Source: Parabacteroides faecalis (GTDB lineage: Bacteria > Bacteroidota > Bacteroidia > Bacteroidales > Tannerellaceae). From it: a DNA stretch of 64,000 nt. The stretch's first letter is position 1, and each line of letters opens with the position of its first letter. The stretch is taken from the NCBI RefSeq assembly GCF_022809355.1, contig NZ_JAKZMM010000006.1, positions 1 to 64,000 on the forward strand, read 5' to 3'. Shown here piece after piece: positions 43,387 through 53,688 of this stretch. Under the pieces are notes generated by a model. It worked only from the letters and a program-made list of their open reading frames with translations. It had not been told where the DNA came from and made no database searches. The position numbers were made by a program, and so were the translations under genes.

Positions 43387-45756
43387 ATGATACAACATTA
43401 CCTGAAAGTAGCAATCCGGAATCTGCTGAAGTATAAAGTGCAGACGGGAATTAGTATGCTGGGCTTGGCGGCAGGTTTTATCTGCTTTGTCTTATCGGCT
43501 TTTTGGATTCATTATGAGATGACTTACGATCAGTTCCGGAAAGATGCCGACCGGCTTTATTTGGTGCGGGTGAATGATGGTTATGCCGAAGGACGGATTA
43601 CGTGGCGTGTGCCGATTCCATTAGGTCCGTATCTGAAAGAACACTTTCCGGAGATAGAATCGTTTGCCTATTTCTATTCGTTTGAATATCGGGTGAAGGT
43701 AGAAGGAAGGTACGAAAAAGCCTTCTTCTCGTCGGCCGATAGTGCTTGGGTGCAGATGATGGATGTCCAATTAGTAGACGGAAACCGGAACTTTATGCAA
43801 CAACATTCTACAGAAGTGGCAATTACGGAAGAAACCGCCAAAGCTTGGTTTGGCCAAGAGAATCCGTTAGGAAAGGAATTGGAAATAGGAATAGACGATA
43901 AAAGAACGATTGGCGCTGTTGTTCGGGTGAATAACCGGCATACCAATTTCCCAATTGCTTTGATGGGTGATCCGCAAACTGGACGTACGTGGTGGTATCA
44001 GAGTTGGAATATATTGGTAAAGGTGAAAGAAGGAACGGATATTCCGGCATTGGAAGTCAAGATAAGCGAAAATCTGCCCTATGAACTCATTCATCCGTCA
44101 GAGACAAGGAATACCGGTATTGAACGTTTATATCTTACGCCTTTAACGGAATTGCGCTATGCGAAAGATTTCCGTGATCAAAGTGAAGGTGGCATTACTT
44201 TCCGGTACATCGTTTATTTCTCTGTAACCGGTTTATTGGTGATTCTCTGTGCGCTGATGAATTATTTGACCTTGTTTATTAACCGGATGCAAGTCCGGAA
44301 ACGGGAAATGAAGCTTCGTCTCGTACATGGAGCGTCAATACAGTCGTTAGTCCGTTTGTTGGGTTTGGAGTTCTTACTTCTGTTGATTGGTTCGTTCCTG
44401 ATCGGGATGTTAGGTATGGAAATTCTTTTCCCGGCCTTCCTGGAGTTGACGGGAACGGATGCCGGTCGAACTTCCTTGTATGGAGAAGCTTTGCTCTTCT
44501 TAATACTTATTTCTGTTTTGTTGCTGGGTGTGGCAATCGGTGTGATTTATGGTATCCAACGCAGGCAATTGCAGGGATCAGGAAATGGAGAGAGCGAACG
44601 TCGTTTCCGTACGTGGATTCGGAAAGGCAGTATTGTCTTCCAGCTTTTTATCTGTATGCTTTTTATGACGGGCACACAATGGATGAACCGTCAGTTGGAT
44701 TATTTGCGCCAGCATGATTTAGGAATAGAGTTACACAACCGGGGTTATTTTGCCCTCGATAGGACAGAAAATACTTCACCTTTCGTTGAGAAGTTGAAAC
44801 AACTACCGATGATTACCGAAGTCCTTCCGGCCGATTATCGTCCCTTGGTGTCGGATATAGGGGCAACTGTTGGGCAGATTTATCAATGGGAAGGATTGGA
44901 GCAGAAGCTGGATGTACCGATGCCGATCAACTTGTTTGTAGGAGATGAAACGTTGGCCCGCTTTTATGGGCTTACGCTTTTGGCTGGTGAATGGCTGAAC
45001 GAATTTTCCGGCTATGGAGAGATAGTGATCAATGAATCGTTGGCTCGGCGTATGGGATATACACCGGAAGAAGCTGTTGGGAAGCATATTCGGATGGGAC
45101 TACAAACTGCCAACCAAAAGATCAAAGGTGTAGTGAAAGATTTCCAATATAAGGCTCCGACCGAACAAATGCCAAATACAGGTTTTATTATTGGGGATGA
45201 AATGGGAATTATGCTCCGGAGCAACGGCATCCTTTTCCGTTTCAAGGAAGGAACATGGGACGCTTGCCGCACGGCAATTGAACAGCTTTGCCGGAAAGAA
45301 GCTCCGGATAAAGAAATTAGGCTTGTCAATGAAGAAGAGTCCTATAATAAATACCTGCAATCCGAAGCCATGCTGGCCCGTTTGCTGGCATTCGCCTCGT
45401 TGGTTTGTATATTGGTTGCAATCTTTGGCATCTATTCATTGGTGACGCTTACTTGCGAACAACGTCGTAAGGAAATAGCCATTCGGAAAGTCAACGGTGC
45501 TACGGTACGGAATATCCTTTCGCTATTCTATCGGGAATATATCGTATTGCTACTGTTAGCGGCATTACCGGCATTTCCGTTGGCTTATATCTTGGTTAAA
45601 CATTGGATAGAAACCTACACGCGCCAGATGCCGATTCCGATTGCTCCGGCATTGGGCGTTTTTCTTGTCTTGTTATTGGTCGTCGGATTGAGTATTAGTT
45701 GGCGTGTCTGGCGTGCCGCCCATGAGAATCCGGCGGAAGTCATCAAGCGGGAATAA
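43387..45756 (+). CDS. FtsX/MacB-type ABC permease 1
   Basis: A 789-residue inner-membrane protein. N-terminal helix (about 20-42), a large periplasmic MacB_PCD domain to about residue 270, three helices (about 275-400), one helix near 415, a second periplasmic domain, and three C-terminal helices after RRKEIAIRKVNGAT (about residue 695), the loop that faces the ATPase. It ends in NPAEVIKRE. Such permeases act mechanically on periplasmic partners instead of forming a transmembrane pore. First of six paralogues here; the single ATPase gene comes last at 58454. Confidence 0.9.
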   Translation: MIQHYLKVAIRNLLKYKVQTGISMLGLAAGFICFVLSAFWIHYEMTYDQFRKDADRLYLVRVNDGYAEGRITWRVPIPLGPYLKEHFPEIESFAYFYSFEYRVKVEGRYEKAFFSSADSAWVQMMDVQLVDGNRNFMQQHSTEVAITEETAKAWFGQENPLGKELEIGIDDKRTIGAVVRVNNRHTNFPIALMGDPQTGRTWWYQSWNILVKVKEGTDIPALEVKISENLPYELIHPSETRNTGIERLYLTPLTELRYAKDFRDQSEGGITFRYIVYFSVTGLLVILCALMNYLTLFINRMQVRKREMKLRLVHGASIQSLVRLLGLEFLLLLIGSFLIGMLGMEILFPAFLELTGTDAGRTSLYGEALLFLILISVLLLGVAIGVIYGIQRRQLQGSGNGESERRFRTWIRKGSIVFQLFICMLFMTGTQWMNRQLDYLRQHDLGIELHNRGYFALDRTENTSPFVEKLKQLPMITEVLPADYRPLVSDIGATVGQIYQWEGLEQKLDVPMPINLFVGDETLARFYGLTLLAGEWLNEFSGYGEIVINESLARRMGYTPEEAVGKHIRMGLQTANQKIKGVVKDFQYKAPTEQMPNTGFIIGDEMGIMLRSNGILFRFKEGTWDACRTAIEQLCRKEAPDKEIRLVNEEESYNKYLQSEAMLARLLAFASLVCILVAIFGIYSLVTLTCEQRRKEIAIRKVNGATVRNILSLFYREYIVLLLLAALPAFPLAYILVKHWIETYTRQMPIPIAPALGVFLVLLLVVGLSISWRVWRAAHENPAEVIKRE

Positions 45757-45833
45757 AGAAGACAAACAGGTAAGGCAATAAAGTCTGATAGCCTTGTTAA
45801 GTTCAAATATAGAAACAGATAAACTGAAAAGAT

Positions 45834-48167
45834 ATGATACTACATTACCTGAAAGTGGCTGTGCGTAGCCTGATGAAGTATAAGATGCAGACGGCAATAA
45901 GTATTGTCGGTTTGGCTGTTGGTTTTGTATGCTTGGCCTTTTCCATGATTTGGATTCGGTACGAGTTGACGTATGATGATTTCCACCGGGGAGCGGAACG
46001 ACTCTATGTACCGTATCAAACCAGTGGACTTGATTTGAAAGGCTTTTCTCCCCGTTCAGTTTTCCCAGTGGGTAAGGTGATACGGGAAACTTTCCCGGAA
46101 GTGGAAGATGCGGCGTCGTTCTCTTGTTGGACGACTCAAGCCGGACGAACTGAGGATGAACGGATGGAAGTTGAATATATACGAACTGACTCGGCTTTTA
46201 TCCGGATGTTTGATATCCGTTTGTTACAAGGAAGTTGGGGATTCTTGCATAAGCCGGAGGAGGAAATCGCCTTGACACAGGAAGCGGCGCAACGCTTCTT
46301 CGGATCGATAGAGGATGTGTTGGGTAAAGAGTTGTATTTGCTTGGGAAATCGAGGAAGATAACGGCTTTATTATCGGGTTGGAGTAAACACTCCAATTTC
46401 TTTTATGAGATTATAGAAGGTGTTCCAGACAAAGCCAATGATAATTGGACGGCGAGTGGCTTTTATTCCTGTCTGCGCTTGAAGGAAGGCGTGGACAGGA
46501 AGGTGTTTGCCGAGAAGTTGAAGCAAACAAACCTAAACCCGAAAGGTATTGTCTCTGTGAGTGGATTGATGTTGGAGAGGCTGATGGATTGCCATTATAC
46601 CCTGTTTCAAGATACAAACCGGATTGCTTTACAATATGTCCAGTTGTTTTCGGTGGTGAGTATGTTGATTATCGGTGTAGCATTGGTTAATTTCTTTTCC
46701 ATGATGGTGACACGCATTCGCATCCGCCGGAGAGAAATCGGGTTACGTGTGGTTTGCGGTTCGACAACGGGTGGGCTGTTCCGTTTGTTTGTTTCCGAAT
46801 TGGTGTTGCTTATGTTGGGCAGCGGACTTTTAGGACTGGTGTTTCTGGAGGTCGCTAAAGAAAAGTTTCAGGAACTATCGGCGGTAGAAGGTGGACTTTA
46901 TCTGCCGGCTTTGGGTTATTTCTTTTTCCTTTTCCTTGTATCTGTATTACTTTCGGTGGTAATTATCCGTTATTATAGCCGGAAATCCATCATGGAAACT
47001 TTGCATCATACGATTGGAAATGTACGGGAGCGGATGTTCTTCCAGCAAGGTAGCATTGTTATTCAGTTGACAATCTGTGTCGGTATTTTATGGGGCTTGT
47101 CGGTTTTGTTTCTTCAACTGAACCATTTGTCGTATACAGATATTGGTTTCGAACGTGACGGACGGGCAACGTTTTCTTCTGATCCACAAGAAGAAGGTGT
47201 GATTGCACAAATCAAACAAATACCGTATGTGCAGGAAGTGAAAGAGCTGGTTTCGCTCTTCCCCCGGCGAAGCATGGCAGCCACGCTTGTCAATGCATGG
47301 GACGGAAAGTCGGAGAATGATGAACCTTTCGAGATGCAATATATTCCCGAGGGGCAAGAATTTATGGATTTCTACGGTCTTCGGTTGATTCAAGGCACAC
47401 CGTTGTCGGAACAGACAGATGGTCATCAGGTTTTGATCAATGAGACGGCGGCGAAACGCCTGGGCTGGGCAGATCCGGTTGGGAAATACTTCGGATATGT
47501 GGATCCGGAAGGGAGGTTTCGTCGTGACTTTACCGTGGTAGGTGTGATTAAAGACTTCCACATTTCGGCTCCGACAGATCCGGTACAACCGACTTTGCTG
47601 GCGGGTTATGGTGTCGGAGCAATCCGTCTCGGGCGGAATATCCTATTACGTTTCGATGAAACCCGAACGGCTGATTTGCATCGGGCGGTTGAATCCATCA
47701 TGCAAGGTTTGGACGGTCATCATGATTTCGAATTGAAGACCGTTCGTGAAGCCTATGATGAATACCTGACTTCCGAACGTTCGTTGATGAAGCTGCTCGC
47801 TTTTGTATCGGTAGTTTGTATAGTAATTTCTCTGTTTGGTGTGTATTCGCATGTGACGCTTGCTTGTGAACGGCGGCGGAAAGAAATCGCTATCCGAAAA
47901 GTAAACGGGGCAACGGCTTGGCTTATCATGCAAAGCTTCCTGAAACAGTATGCTTGGATGTTGCTTCTCTCCTGCCTCATCGCCTTTCCGGTAGGGACGC
48001 TGGTGATGCGACGTTGGTTGGAGCAATATGTTGAACAGACCACGATAAATGGTTGGTTGTATGGTTTGATTATGGTAATCTTGGCTTTGTTTATCGGACT
48101 TTGTACCGGACGAAGTGTCTGGCGTGCCGCGCATGAGAATCCGGCGGAAGTCATCAAGCGGGAATAG
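45834..48167 (+). CDS. FtsX/MacB-type ABC permease 2
   Basis: A 777-residue paralogue of permease 1 with the same layout. The opening MILHYLKVAVRSLMKYKMQT is shared almost exactly with permease 5 at 53739, which suggests local duplication or conversion of 5' ends. Coupling loop RRKEIAIRKVNGAT near residue 683, and C-terminal NPAEVIKRE. Separated from permease 1 by 77 bp and followed by a 41-bp repeat array, which may weaken readthrough to permease 3. Confidence 0.9.
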   Translation: MILHYLKVAVRSLMKYKMQTAISIVGLAVGFVCLAFSMIWIRYELTYDDFHRGAERLYVPYQTSGLDLKGFSPRSVFPVGKVIRETFPEVEDAASFSCWTTQAGRTEDERMEVEYIRTDSAFIRMFDIRLLQGSWGFLHKPEEEIALTQEAAQRFFGSIEDVLGKELYLLGKSRKITALLSGWSKHSNFFYEIIEGVPDKANDNWTASGFYSCLRLKEGVDRKVFAEKLKQTNLNPKGIVSVSGLMLERLMDCHYTLFQDTNRIALQYVQLFSVVSMLIIGVALVNFFSMMVTRIRIRRREIGLRVVCGSTTGGLFRLFVSELVLLMLGSGLLGLVFLEVAKEKFQELSAVEGGLYLPALGYFFFLFLVSVLLSVVIIRYYSRKSIMETLHHTIGNVRERMFFQQGSIVIQLTICVGILWGLSVLFLQLNHLSYTDIGFERDGRATFSSDPQEEGVIAQIKQIPYVQEVKELVSLFPRRSMAATLVNAWDGKSENDEPFEMQYIPEGQEFMDFYGLRLIQGTPLSEQTDGHQVLINETAAKRLGWADPVGKYFGYVDPEGRFRRDFTVVGVIKDFHISAPTDPVQPTLLAGYGVGAIRLGRNILLRFDETRTADLHRAVESIMQGLDGHHDFELKTVREAYDEYLTSERSLMKLLAFVSVVCIVISLFGVYSHVTLACERRRKEIAIRKVNGATAWLIMQSFLKQYAWMLLLSCLIAFPVGTLVMRRWLEQYVEQTTINGWLYGLIMVILALFIGLCTGRSVWRAAHENPAEVIKRE

Positions 48168-48169
48168 CT

Positions 48170-48373
48170 CGACGATGCTTCCTGAGCTGCGGAAGGCCTG
48201 TCGAGCACTCCGACGATGCTTCCTGAGTCGCGGAAGGTCTGTCGAGCACTCCGACGATGCTTCCTGAGCTGCGGAAGGTCTGTCGGAGTACTCGGATGAT
48301 GCTTCCTGAGAAAAGGAAGGCCTGTCGGACACTCGGACAGAGCTTCCCGAACAGCGGAAGCATCGTCCGAGGA
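48170..48373. repeat. Five tandem 41-bp hairpin repeats between permeases 2 and 3
   Basis: Units start at about 48171, 48212, 48253, 48295 and 48336. Each reads roughly GACGATGCTTCCTGAG, a short variable part, then GGAAGG and TGTCG, so each can fold into a hairpin. Units drift in sequence, the last being most different. There are no CRISPR-like unique spacers. Confidence 0.85.
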
Positions 48374-48410
48374 TTTAGAAAAAGGAAAAAGAATTAAAGA
48401 AATAGATACA

Positions 48411-50795
48411 ATGAAAACACTTACGTATGCATGGCGTTTCTTGGCTCGGTCCAAGGCATATACGATAATCAATATCTTGGGATTGTCGTTCAGTTTGGCT
48501 TGTTGCCTGATTTTAATGAGGTATATCCATCGGGAACTGACGGTTGATACACATTGTGTGGACCGGAATGAGGTGTATGCTGTGATTATGAATATGGAAG
48601 GTTACCGAGGATTAAGCAGTTATTCGAACGGAGACGAGAAGGATAGTACTTATATTGATCCTCGTTTTATCGAGATGATCGGGAGCGCAATTACAATGCA
48701 AGACGATTATGTATTGTCGGGTAACCAACGTTTCCAGGCGAATGTACTGGCAGTGGACAGTGGTTATCTTCAGTTGTTTCCATATCAGGTAGTTGAAGGA
48801 AAGTTGTCATTGGATAATCCGCAGTCGGCTTACCTGATGGAAACTTTTGCCCGTAAACTTTTCGGGAAAGAAAATCCGGTGGGAAAAGTGCTTCGGTATA
48901 GCAACGGGAAGGATGTAACGGTGGCAGGCGTATTGGCCGAACCGGCTTGTAAGACTTTGCTTCGATTTGATGTCTTGCTCTCTTCATCTATATCAGAACA
49001 TTGGGAACGTATCCCGACCGAGTTTTATCGTTTTTCACCGGGCACGGATATGGCAGAAATCAATCGGATTGCTTCGAATCCTCGTTTTGTGAATCCGCAT
49101 ATGAAAGATATAGATACGCGGCAGGAAACTTTTTCCTTTATCCCTTTGAAAGAGATTTATTGGGAAGAATCGGTCATGAAATCACTCCGCGAAGATCAGA
49201 TGTTCAGTTACGGCGTTCGCTCCTACTTGTATGTGATTGGTGGTATCTGCTTGTTGCTTTTCCTGACAGGTATGATCAATTTCCTGAACTTGTATCTGGT
49301 TTCCTCTTTGAAGCGAGGGAAAGAATACGGGGTGAAACGAATCTTCGGGATTCATCCTCAAGGTCTGTTTGGACAAATGTGGCTGGAAAACTTGCTGCTG
49401 GTCGGCATTGCTTTGTTCTTTGCCTGGTTATGGATGGAGATTACAACGCCTTGGATAGAACATTTGTTGGCTTGTCACTTTGTTTATACCGTTTTCGATG
49501 TTCAGCTTTCGGTTGTGATCTTGGTGTTCCTTCCATTATTGACGGCAGCTTATTCATATCTTAAGTATAGTCGGATGTCGCCGATTGTTTCGATTCAATC
49601 TGTCGGACAAAACAGCCGTTCGGTTCGGGTACGTATGGTATTTCTTTTTGTACAGTATCTGTTCTGTTTCTTACTCGTTACTCTTTCTTTATATTTCAAC
49701 CAACAATTGTCGTTGATGTTGCATACCGATCCGGGAATCCGGACAAAAGATATCATCCAAGCCAATTTGATTTATGAATCGCGCGACATGGCAATCTATC
49801 GAGATCCGGCAAAGATTCAGGAACGAATAGACCGTATTTATCACATTGATCAGCAACTGAATGCTTGTCCGCATATTCAACATTGGACAAACGGTTATGA
49901 CTGGTTGCCGAATCCGGGATACAGTACTCTGTTTACGAACGAAGCAGGTCAGGTTCAGAATGTTCAGGTACATACGATTTGTGTAGAATTCTTTCATCTG
50001 TTTGATATACAAGTTTTGGAAGGAGCTTTACCGGAAGCAGATGGTCAAAAAGGCACTTATTTCGTTGTAAACAAAGCAGCGATGAAAGCTTTTGGGTTCG
50101 ATAGTTGCGAGAATGCTCGGATTGCAGAAGATAGTGATGTGCGTGCTTCCAGAAAAGATCCGTGGAAACCTGTTTGTGCTGTGGTAGAAGATACATATAT
50201 GAGTCATGTGAGCGAAGGAATCAAGCCAACCGTTTATCGGGTGTTTGTAGGTTATGGCGGTGATTGTTATCAGATAGCTTGCACTCCAGGTCATACGAAA
50301 GATGTATTGGATTATTTACGGAAGATAGAGCTTGATACTTATGGATCGGAAGACTTTGAATATTCTTTACTCGAAGATGATATGCAGGCTCTTTACCGGC
50401 AAGACCGCCAGGTAGCGTATATTTATACCGTCTTTGCAATGGTGGCCATTGCAGTATCTTGTCTGGGTTTGTTTGGTTTATCTTTGTTTGATGTCCGACA
50501 GCGTTACCGTGAAATAGGCATCCGAAAAGTGAATGGCGCCCAGTTGAAAGATATTTACCGCTTGTTGTTCCGGAAATATATGTTCCTGTTGTTGGTATCC
50601 TTTGCCGTTTCGATACCGATAGCCGTAGCCGTGATTATCCGTTATACCGAGAATTTCGCGGTCAAAGCGCCGCTGGGAGCAGGAATCTTCCTGTGGTCAT
50701 TACTGTTGGTATCGGTTATTTCGTTGGGAACATTGTTCTGGCAGGTAAACCGGGCGGCACGGATTAATCCGGCGGATGTAGTGAAGCGGGAATAA
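48411..50795 (+). CDS. FtsX/MacB-type ABC permease 3
   Basis: A 794-residue permease with the same two-module layout. Its N-terminus (MKTLTYAWRFLARSKAYTII) and coupling loop (RYREIGIRKVNGAQ) group it with permease 4 instead of 1 and 2. Cytoplasmic helices include GICLLLFLTGMINFLNLYLV near residue 280. It ends NPADVVKRE. A 21-bp dyad array and a sigma-54 promoter follow before permease 4. Confidence 0.9.
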   Translation: MKTLTYAWRFLARSKAYTIINILGLSFSLACCLILMRYIHRELTVDTHCVDRNEVYAVIMNMEGYRGLSSYSNGDEKDSTYIDPRFIEMIGSAITMQDDYVLSGNQRFQANVLAVDSGYLQLFPYQVVEGKLSLDNPQSAYLMETFARKLFGKENPVGKVLRYSNGKDVTVAGVLAEPACKTLLRFDVLLSSSISEHWERIPTEFYRFSPGTDMAEINRIASNPRFVNPHMKDIDTRQETFSFIPLKEIYWEESVMKSLREDQMFSYGVRSYLYVIGGICLLLFLTGMINFLNLYLVSSLKRGKEYGVKRIFGIHPQGLFGQMWLENLLLVGIALFFAWLWMEITTPWIEHLLACHFVYTVFDVQLSVVILVFLPLLTAAYSYLKYSRMSPIVSIQSVGQNSRSVRVRMVFLFVQYLFCFLLVTLSLYFNQQLSLMLHTDPGIRTKDIIQANLIYESRDMAIYRDPAKIQERIDRIYHIDQQLNACPHIQHWTNGYDWLPNPGYSTLFTNEAGQVQNVQVHTICVEFFHLFDIQVLEGALPEADGQKGTYFVVNKAAMKAFGFDSCENARIAEDSDVRASRKDPWKPVCAVVEDTYMSHVSEGIKPTVYRVFVGYGGDCYQIACTPGHTKDVLDYLRKIELDTYGSEDFEYSLLEDDMQALYRQDRQVAYIYTVFAMVAIAVSCLGLFGLSLFDVRQRYREIGIRKVNGAQLKDIYRLLFRKYMFLLLVSFAVSIPIAVAVIIRYTENFAVKAPLGAGIFLWSLLLVSVISLGTLFWQVNRAARINPADVVKRE

Positions 50796-50880
50796 GTTGG
50801 GATATATTCTTCCGTTTCCCGGGAGATAAAGTTGGAAAGAGGCAGAAGGGAAAGTTGGATTCATTAGACCAATTCTTTAG

Positions 50881-50956
50881 TTCACGGCGTGAACTAAGTA
50901 ATCCACGGTGTGAACTAAGTAATTCACGACGTGAACTAAGTAATCCGCGTCGTGAA
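50881..50956. repeat. Array of four dyads at 21-bp period, near-copy of the array at 37670
   Basis: Units start at 50881, 50902, 50923 and 50944: TTCACGGCGTGAA, TCCACGGTGTGAA, TTCACGACGTGAA and TCCGCGTCGTGAA, with CTAAGTAA spacers, bounded by ATTCTTTA and TAAAGAAT. It lies 85 bp after permease 3 and before the activator dyads of permease 4. The rest of 50796-51178 holds only the regulatory sites listed separately. Confidence 0.85.
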
Positions 50957-51041
50957 CTAAAGAATGGGATGTCGGATCCTTACTTTTTCTTCCGGGCTTG
51001 ACAAGTTTATCAGGTGTGAACGATAGATAACGAGGAAGAGT

Positions 51042-51076
51042 GTGCGTTCGTGCACGTTATTTGTGCGAAGACGCAC
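51042..51076 (+). promoter_or_regulatory. Upstream activator sites before permease 4
   Basis: GTGCGTTCGTGCAC and GTGCGAAGACGCAC, two GTGC-N6-GCAC dyads separated by GTTATTT, with centres 21 bp apart. Identical to the site at 53598. Confidence 0.7.
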
Positions 51077-51132
51077 AGGTGATTATCAGTAGGTAGTTCG
51101 TTAAGTTATTGTAAACATAGCATTTATCTGTT

Positions 51133-51148
51133 TGGCATACGTTTTGTT
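51133..51148 (+). promoter_or_regulatory. Sigma-54 type promoter of permease 4
   Basis: TGGCATACGTTTTGTT: GG and GT separated by 10 bp, 57 bp downstream of the activator dyads and 31 bp before the start codon. The -12 element has GT in place of GC, so it is weaker than consensus. Confidence 0.6.
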
Positions 51149-51178
51149 TATGTGTTTGTAGATATAAAAGAAGAAAAC

Positions 51179-53572
51179 ATGAAACACGTGTTGTTATCAT
51201 TGAGGACAATTTTCCGTTTTAAGACTTATACGGGGATTAATGTAGCAGGCTTGGCACTGAGTTTGGCTTGTGTGTTTATCTTAGTACGTTATATCCATCA
51301 GGAAATGACGGTAAACCACTTTGTTCCGGAATTGGATCGGACGTTTCTGACGGCTGAAGTAAAAGAAGACGGAAGTGTTAGGTTGTCGAGTAGCTGGAAT
51401 CCGAATAAGGATGTGGAATTCCGAAGTCCGTTGGACGATCCGTCTGTTGAACGATATAGCCGGTTCATCTTGTTGGGAGAAGACTTTATCGAAACGGGTG
51501 GTTCTCGATATAACTTAAACTCGTTAGTAGTCGATACGTCGTTCTTTCAGTTGATTCCTTATCCTTGTCTGGAAGGAACGATGAGGCTGGCTCCGAATGA
51601 TACCTTGATTACACATACTTTCGCAAAACGGATTTTTGGAAAAGAAAGTCCGATAGGAAAAGAATTTACAACGTCAACCGGGAAATTGGTTCGGGTCGTA
51701 GGTGTAGTTGGTCAACCTTCTACAAAGTCTTCTTTTCAGTTTGATATGGTATTTTCCACTGAATTGACAGATTGGTCACTGGTGCCATACGAAGTAGTAC
51801 GCCTTTATCGTCCGGAAGATGTTGTGGCATTGAATAAGAAGAATGCGAAACCCATGAAATTAAGTTATACCATGGATGAAGAAATCTTTTATCGGATGTA
51901 TCCGCTACGAGAACTTTATCTGAATCAAGAGGTACAAATCTACGTTAAGACGTTCTTGCGTGGAAATACGGATGTCTTGAAGTTATTGGCATTGGTATCG
52001 GGTTTGATCTTGTTGGTAGGCTTGTTCAATTACGTGAATCTGTACACGGTGGTAATGCAGAAGCGAGGGAAAGAATTAGGTATAAAACAGATCTTCGGAG
52101 CCAGTAAGAAGCAAATCTTCGGACAATTGTATGTCGAGAATATGTGTCTGAACGGGATCGCTTTGCTGGTAGTTTGGTTGATCGTAGAAGTCACCCGACA
52201 AGTAGTAGCTACGAAGTACGGTATTCCGGTACAATCGGATTCTGGATTTGACTGGCTGTTATCGGGAAGTGTATTGTTTGTCTTGCCTTTCCTGACAGTT
52301 CTTTATCCATTCTGGAAATATACTCATGCAATACCTGTCCGTTCGTTGCATTCGGTCTTTGTCGGAGGTAAATCGTTGGCTTCCCGTTTTATCTTTTTGT
52401 TTTTCCAATATATTATTACGTTTTGTCTGGTGGTTACGGCGGTCTATTTAAGTCGGCAACTCTATTTCTTACTGCATACAGACGTAGGTTATCAGACAGA
52501 GAACGTGATTCAATGCCGTTTCTGGCGGGAGAATCCGTCGATCTATTCCATGTCACCCGAAGAATATGATAAGGAAATGGCTAAAAATAAATCAGTTTGT
52601 GCTTTGGTGGAACAACGATTGAAAGAATCTCCTTTGCTGACGGGTTTTGCCTATGGCGAACCTCCTTATCAGTTGAATTGGGAACTGAAGTTCAGTACTG
52701 AACAAGGTGAGACAGCTGAAGTCTTATGGATGATGACAGACAAGGAACTGATGGACTTGTTTGGCTTTCAGGTAGTAGAAGGACGAACTTGGAATGAAGA
52801 AGACGAGCTTACGCAATACAAGCTGATTGCCAACCGGGCTTTCCTGAATGCCTTGCATATTACAGGCTGGAAATCGACCAAGGTAACGCCCGATCGCCGT
52901 TTGTGGTGGAGCAGTCTCGAGAATGCGAAAACACCACTTCCTTATGAAATTGTGGGTGTGATGGAAGACTTCCGGAGTGGACATTTATCCGGTGGGAACA
53001 AACCGATCATCTTTGCTTTCGGCAAAGGCGATCCGCGTGATTGGCTTTATATCTCTTTCGTTCCCGGCAAACAAAAAGAAGCGATTGCGTATCTCAAGCA
53101 AGTATATGCCGAAGCCATAGGAAGTGGCGAGTTTGCGTATTCATTGGTTACAGACGAGATTGCCAAGCTGCATGCAGAAGACCGGAAAGTGATGTTGGTG
53201 ATCATCACCTTTGCTTTGATAGCTGTAGGTATTTCCTGTCTGGGTTTGTTCGGCCTTTCGCTGTATGATATTCGTCAACGTTATCGGGAGATTGGTTTGC
53301 GGAAAGTGCATGGTGCACAAGTCGGCGATATTTACCGGTTATTGATCAAGAAGTATGTTTACGTCCTGTTGCTGGCCTATCTGGTTGGTTCTACCGTAGC
53401 CTATCTCAGTATCGAGCGCTATATGGAAACCTTTGTTCATCGTGCACCTTTATCCTTATGGATATTTCTGGTTGCAGGAGCCTTGATCGCTTTGGTTGCT
53501 TTGCTGACTTTGTATGAACAAGTCCGGCGTGCCTCTCGGATTAATCCTGCGGATGTCATCAAACGGGAGTAA
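51179..53572 (+). CDS. FtsX/MacB-type ABC permease 4
   Basis: A 797-residue permease. The ATG at 51179 (MKHVLLSLRTIFRFKTYTGI) follows AAAGAAGAAAAC and is preferred to an upstream in-frame ATG inside the promoter region. Same two-module layout; coupling loop RYREIGLRKVHGAQ and C-terminal NPADVIKRE. Related to permease 3. Own sigma-54 promoter with activator dyads, so it can be made apart from permeases 1-3. Confidence 0.9.
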   Translation: MKHVLLSLRTIFRFKTYTGINVAGLALSLACVFILVRYIHQEMTVNHFVPELDRTFLTAEVKEDGSVRLSSSWNPNKDVEFRSPLDDPSVERYSRFILLGEDFIETGGSRYNLNSLVVDTSFFQLIPYPCLEGTMRLAPNDTLITHTFAKRIFGKESPIGKEFTTSTGKLVRVVGVVGQPSTKSSFQFDMVFSTELTDWSLVPYEVVRLYRPEDVVALNKKNAKPMKLSYTMDEEIFYRMYPLRELYLNQEVQIYVKTFLRGNTDVLKLLALVSGLILLVGLFNYVNLYTVVMQKRGKELGIKQIFGASKKQIFGQLYVENMCLNGIALLVVWLIVEVTRQVVATKYGIPVQSDSGFDWLLSGSVLFVLPFLTVLYPFWKYTHAIPVRSLHSVFVGGKSLASRFIFLFFQYIITFCLVVTAVYLSRQLYFLLHTDVGYQTENVIQCRFWRENPSIYSMSPEEYDKEMAKNKSVCALVEQRLKESPLLTGFAYGEPPYQLNWELKFSTEQGETAEVLWMMTDKELMDLFGFQVVEGRTWNEEDELTQYKLIANRAFLNALHITGWKSTKVTPDRRLWWSSLENAKTPLPYEIVGVMEDFRSGHLSGGNKPIIFAFGKGDPRDWLYISFVPGKQKEAIAYLKQVYAEAIGSGEFAYSLVTDEIAKLHAEDRKVMLVIITFALIAVGISCLGLFGLSLYDIRQRYREIGLRKVHGAQVGDIYRLLIKKYVYVLLLAYLVGSTVAYLSIERYMETFVHRAPLSLWIFLVAGALIALVALLTLYEQVRRASRINPADVIKRE

Positions 53573-53597
53573 ATTAGTAAGGCAATCAATTTATACT

Positions 53598-53632
53598 GTG
53601 CGTTCGTGCACGTTATTTGTGCGAAGACGCAC
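53598..53632 (+). promoter_or_regulatory. Upstream activator sites before permease 5
   Basis: Same two dyads and the same 21-bp spacing as at 51042. The region 53597-53721 is a near copy of 51041-51165, so the regulatory block was duplicated as a unit. Confidence 0.7.
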
Positions 53633-53688
53633 AGGTGATTATCAGTCAGTAGTTCGTTAAGTTGTTGTAAACATAGCGTTTATCTGTT

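Noticed and set aside
48170-48373. CRISPR array
   Set aside because: Repeats are contiguous 41-bp units without unique spacers, and no cas genes are in the window.
47646-48472. Long minus-strand frames with repeated SGS/RQAF and SECS/DLP patterns
   Set aside because: They are translations of the 41-bp repeat array plus antisense of permease 2.
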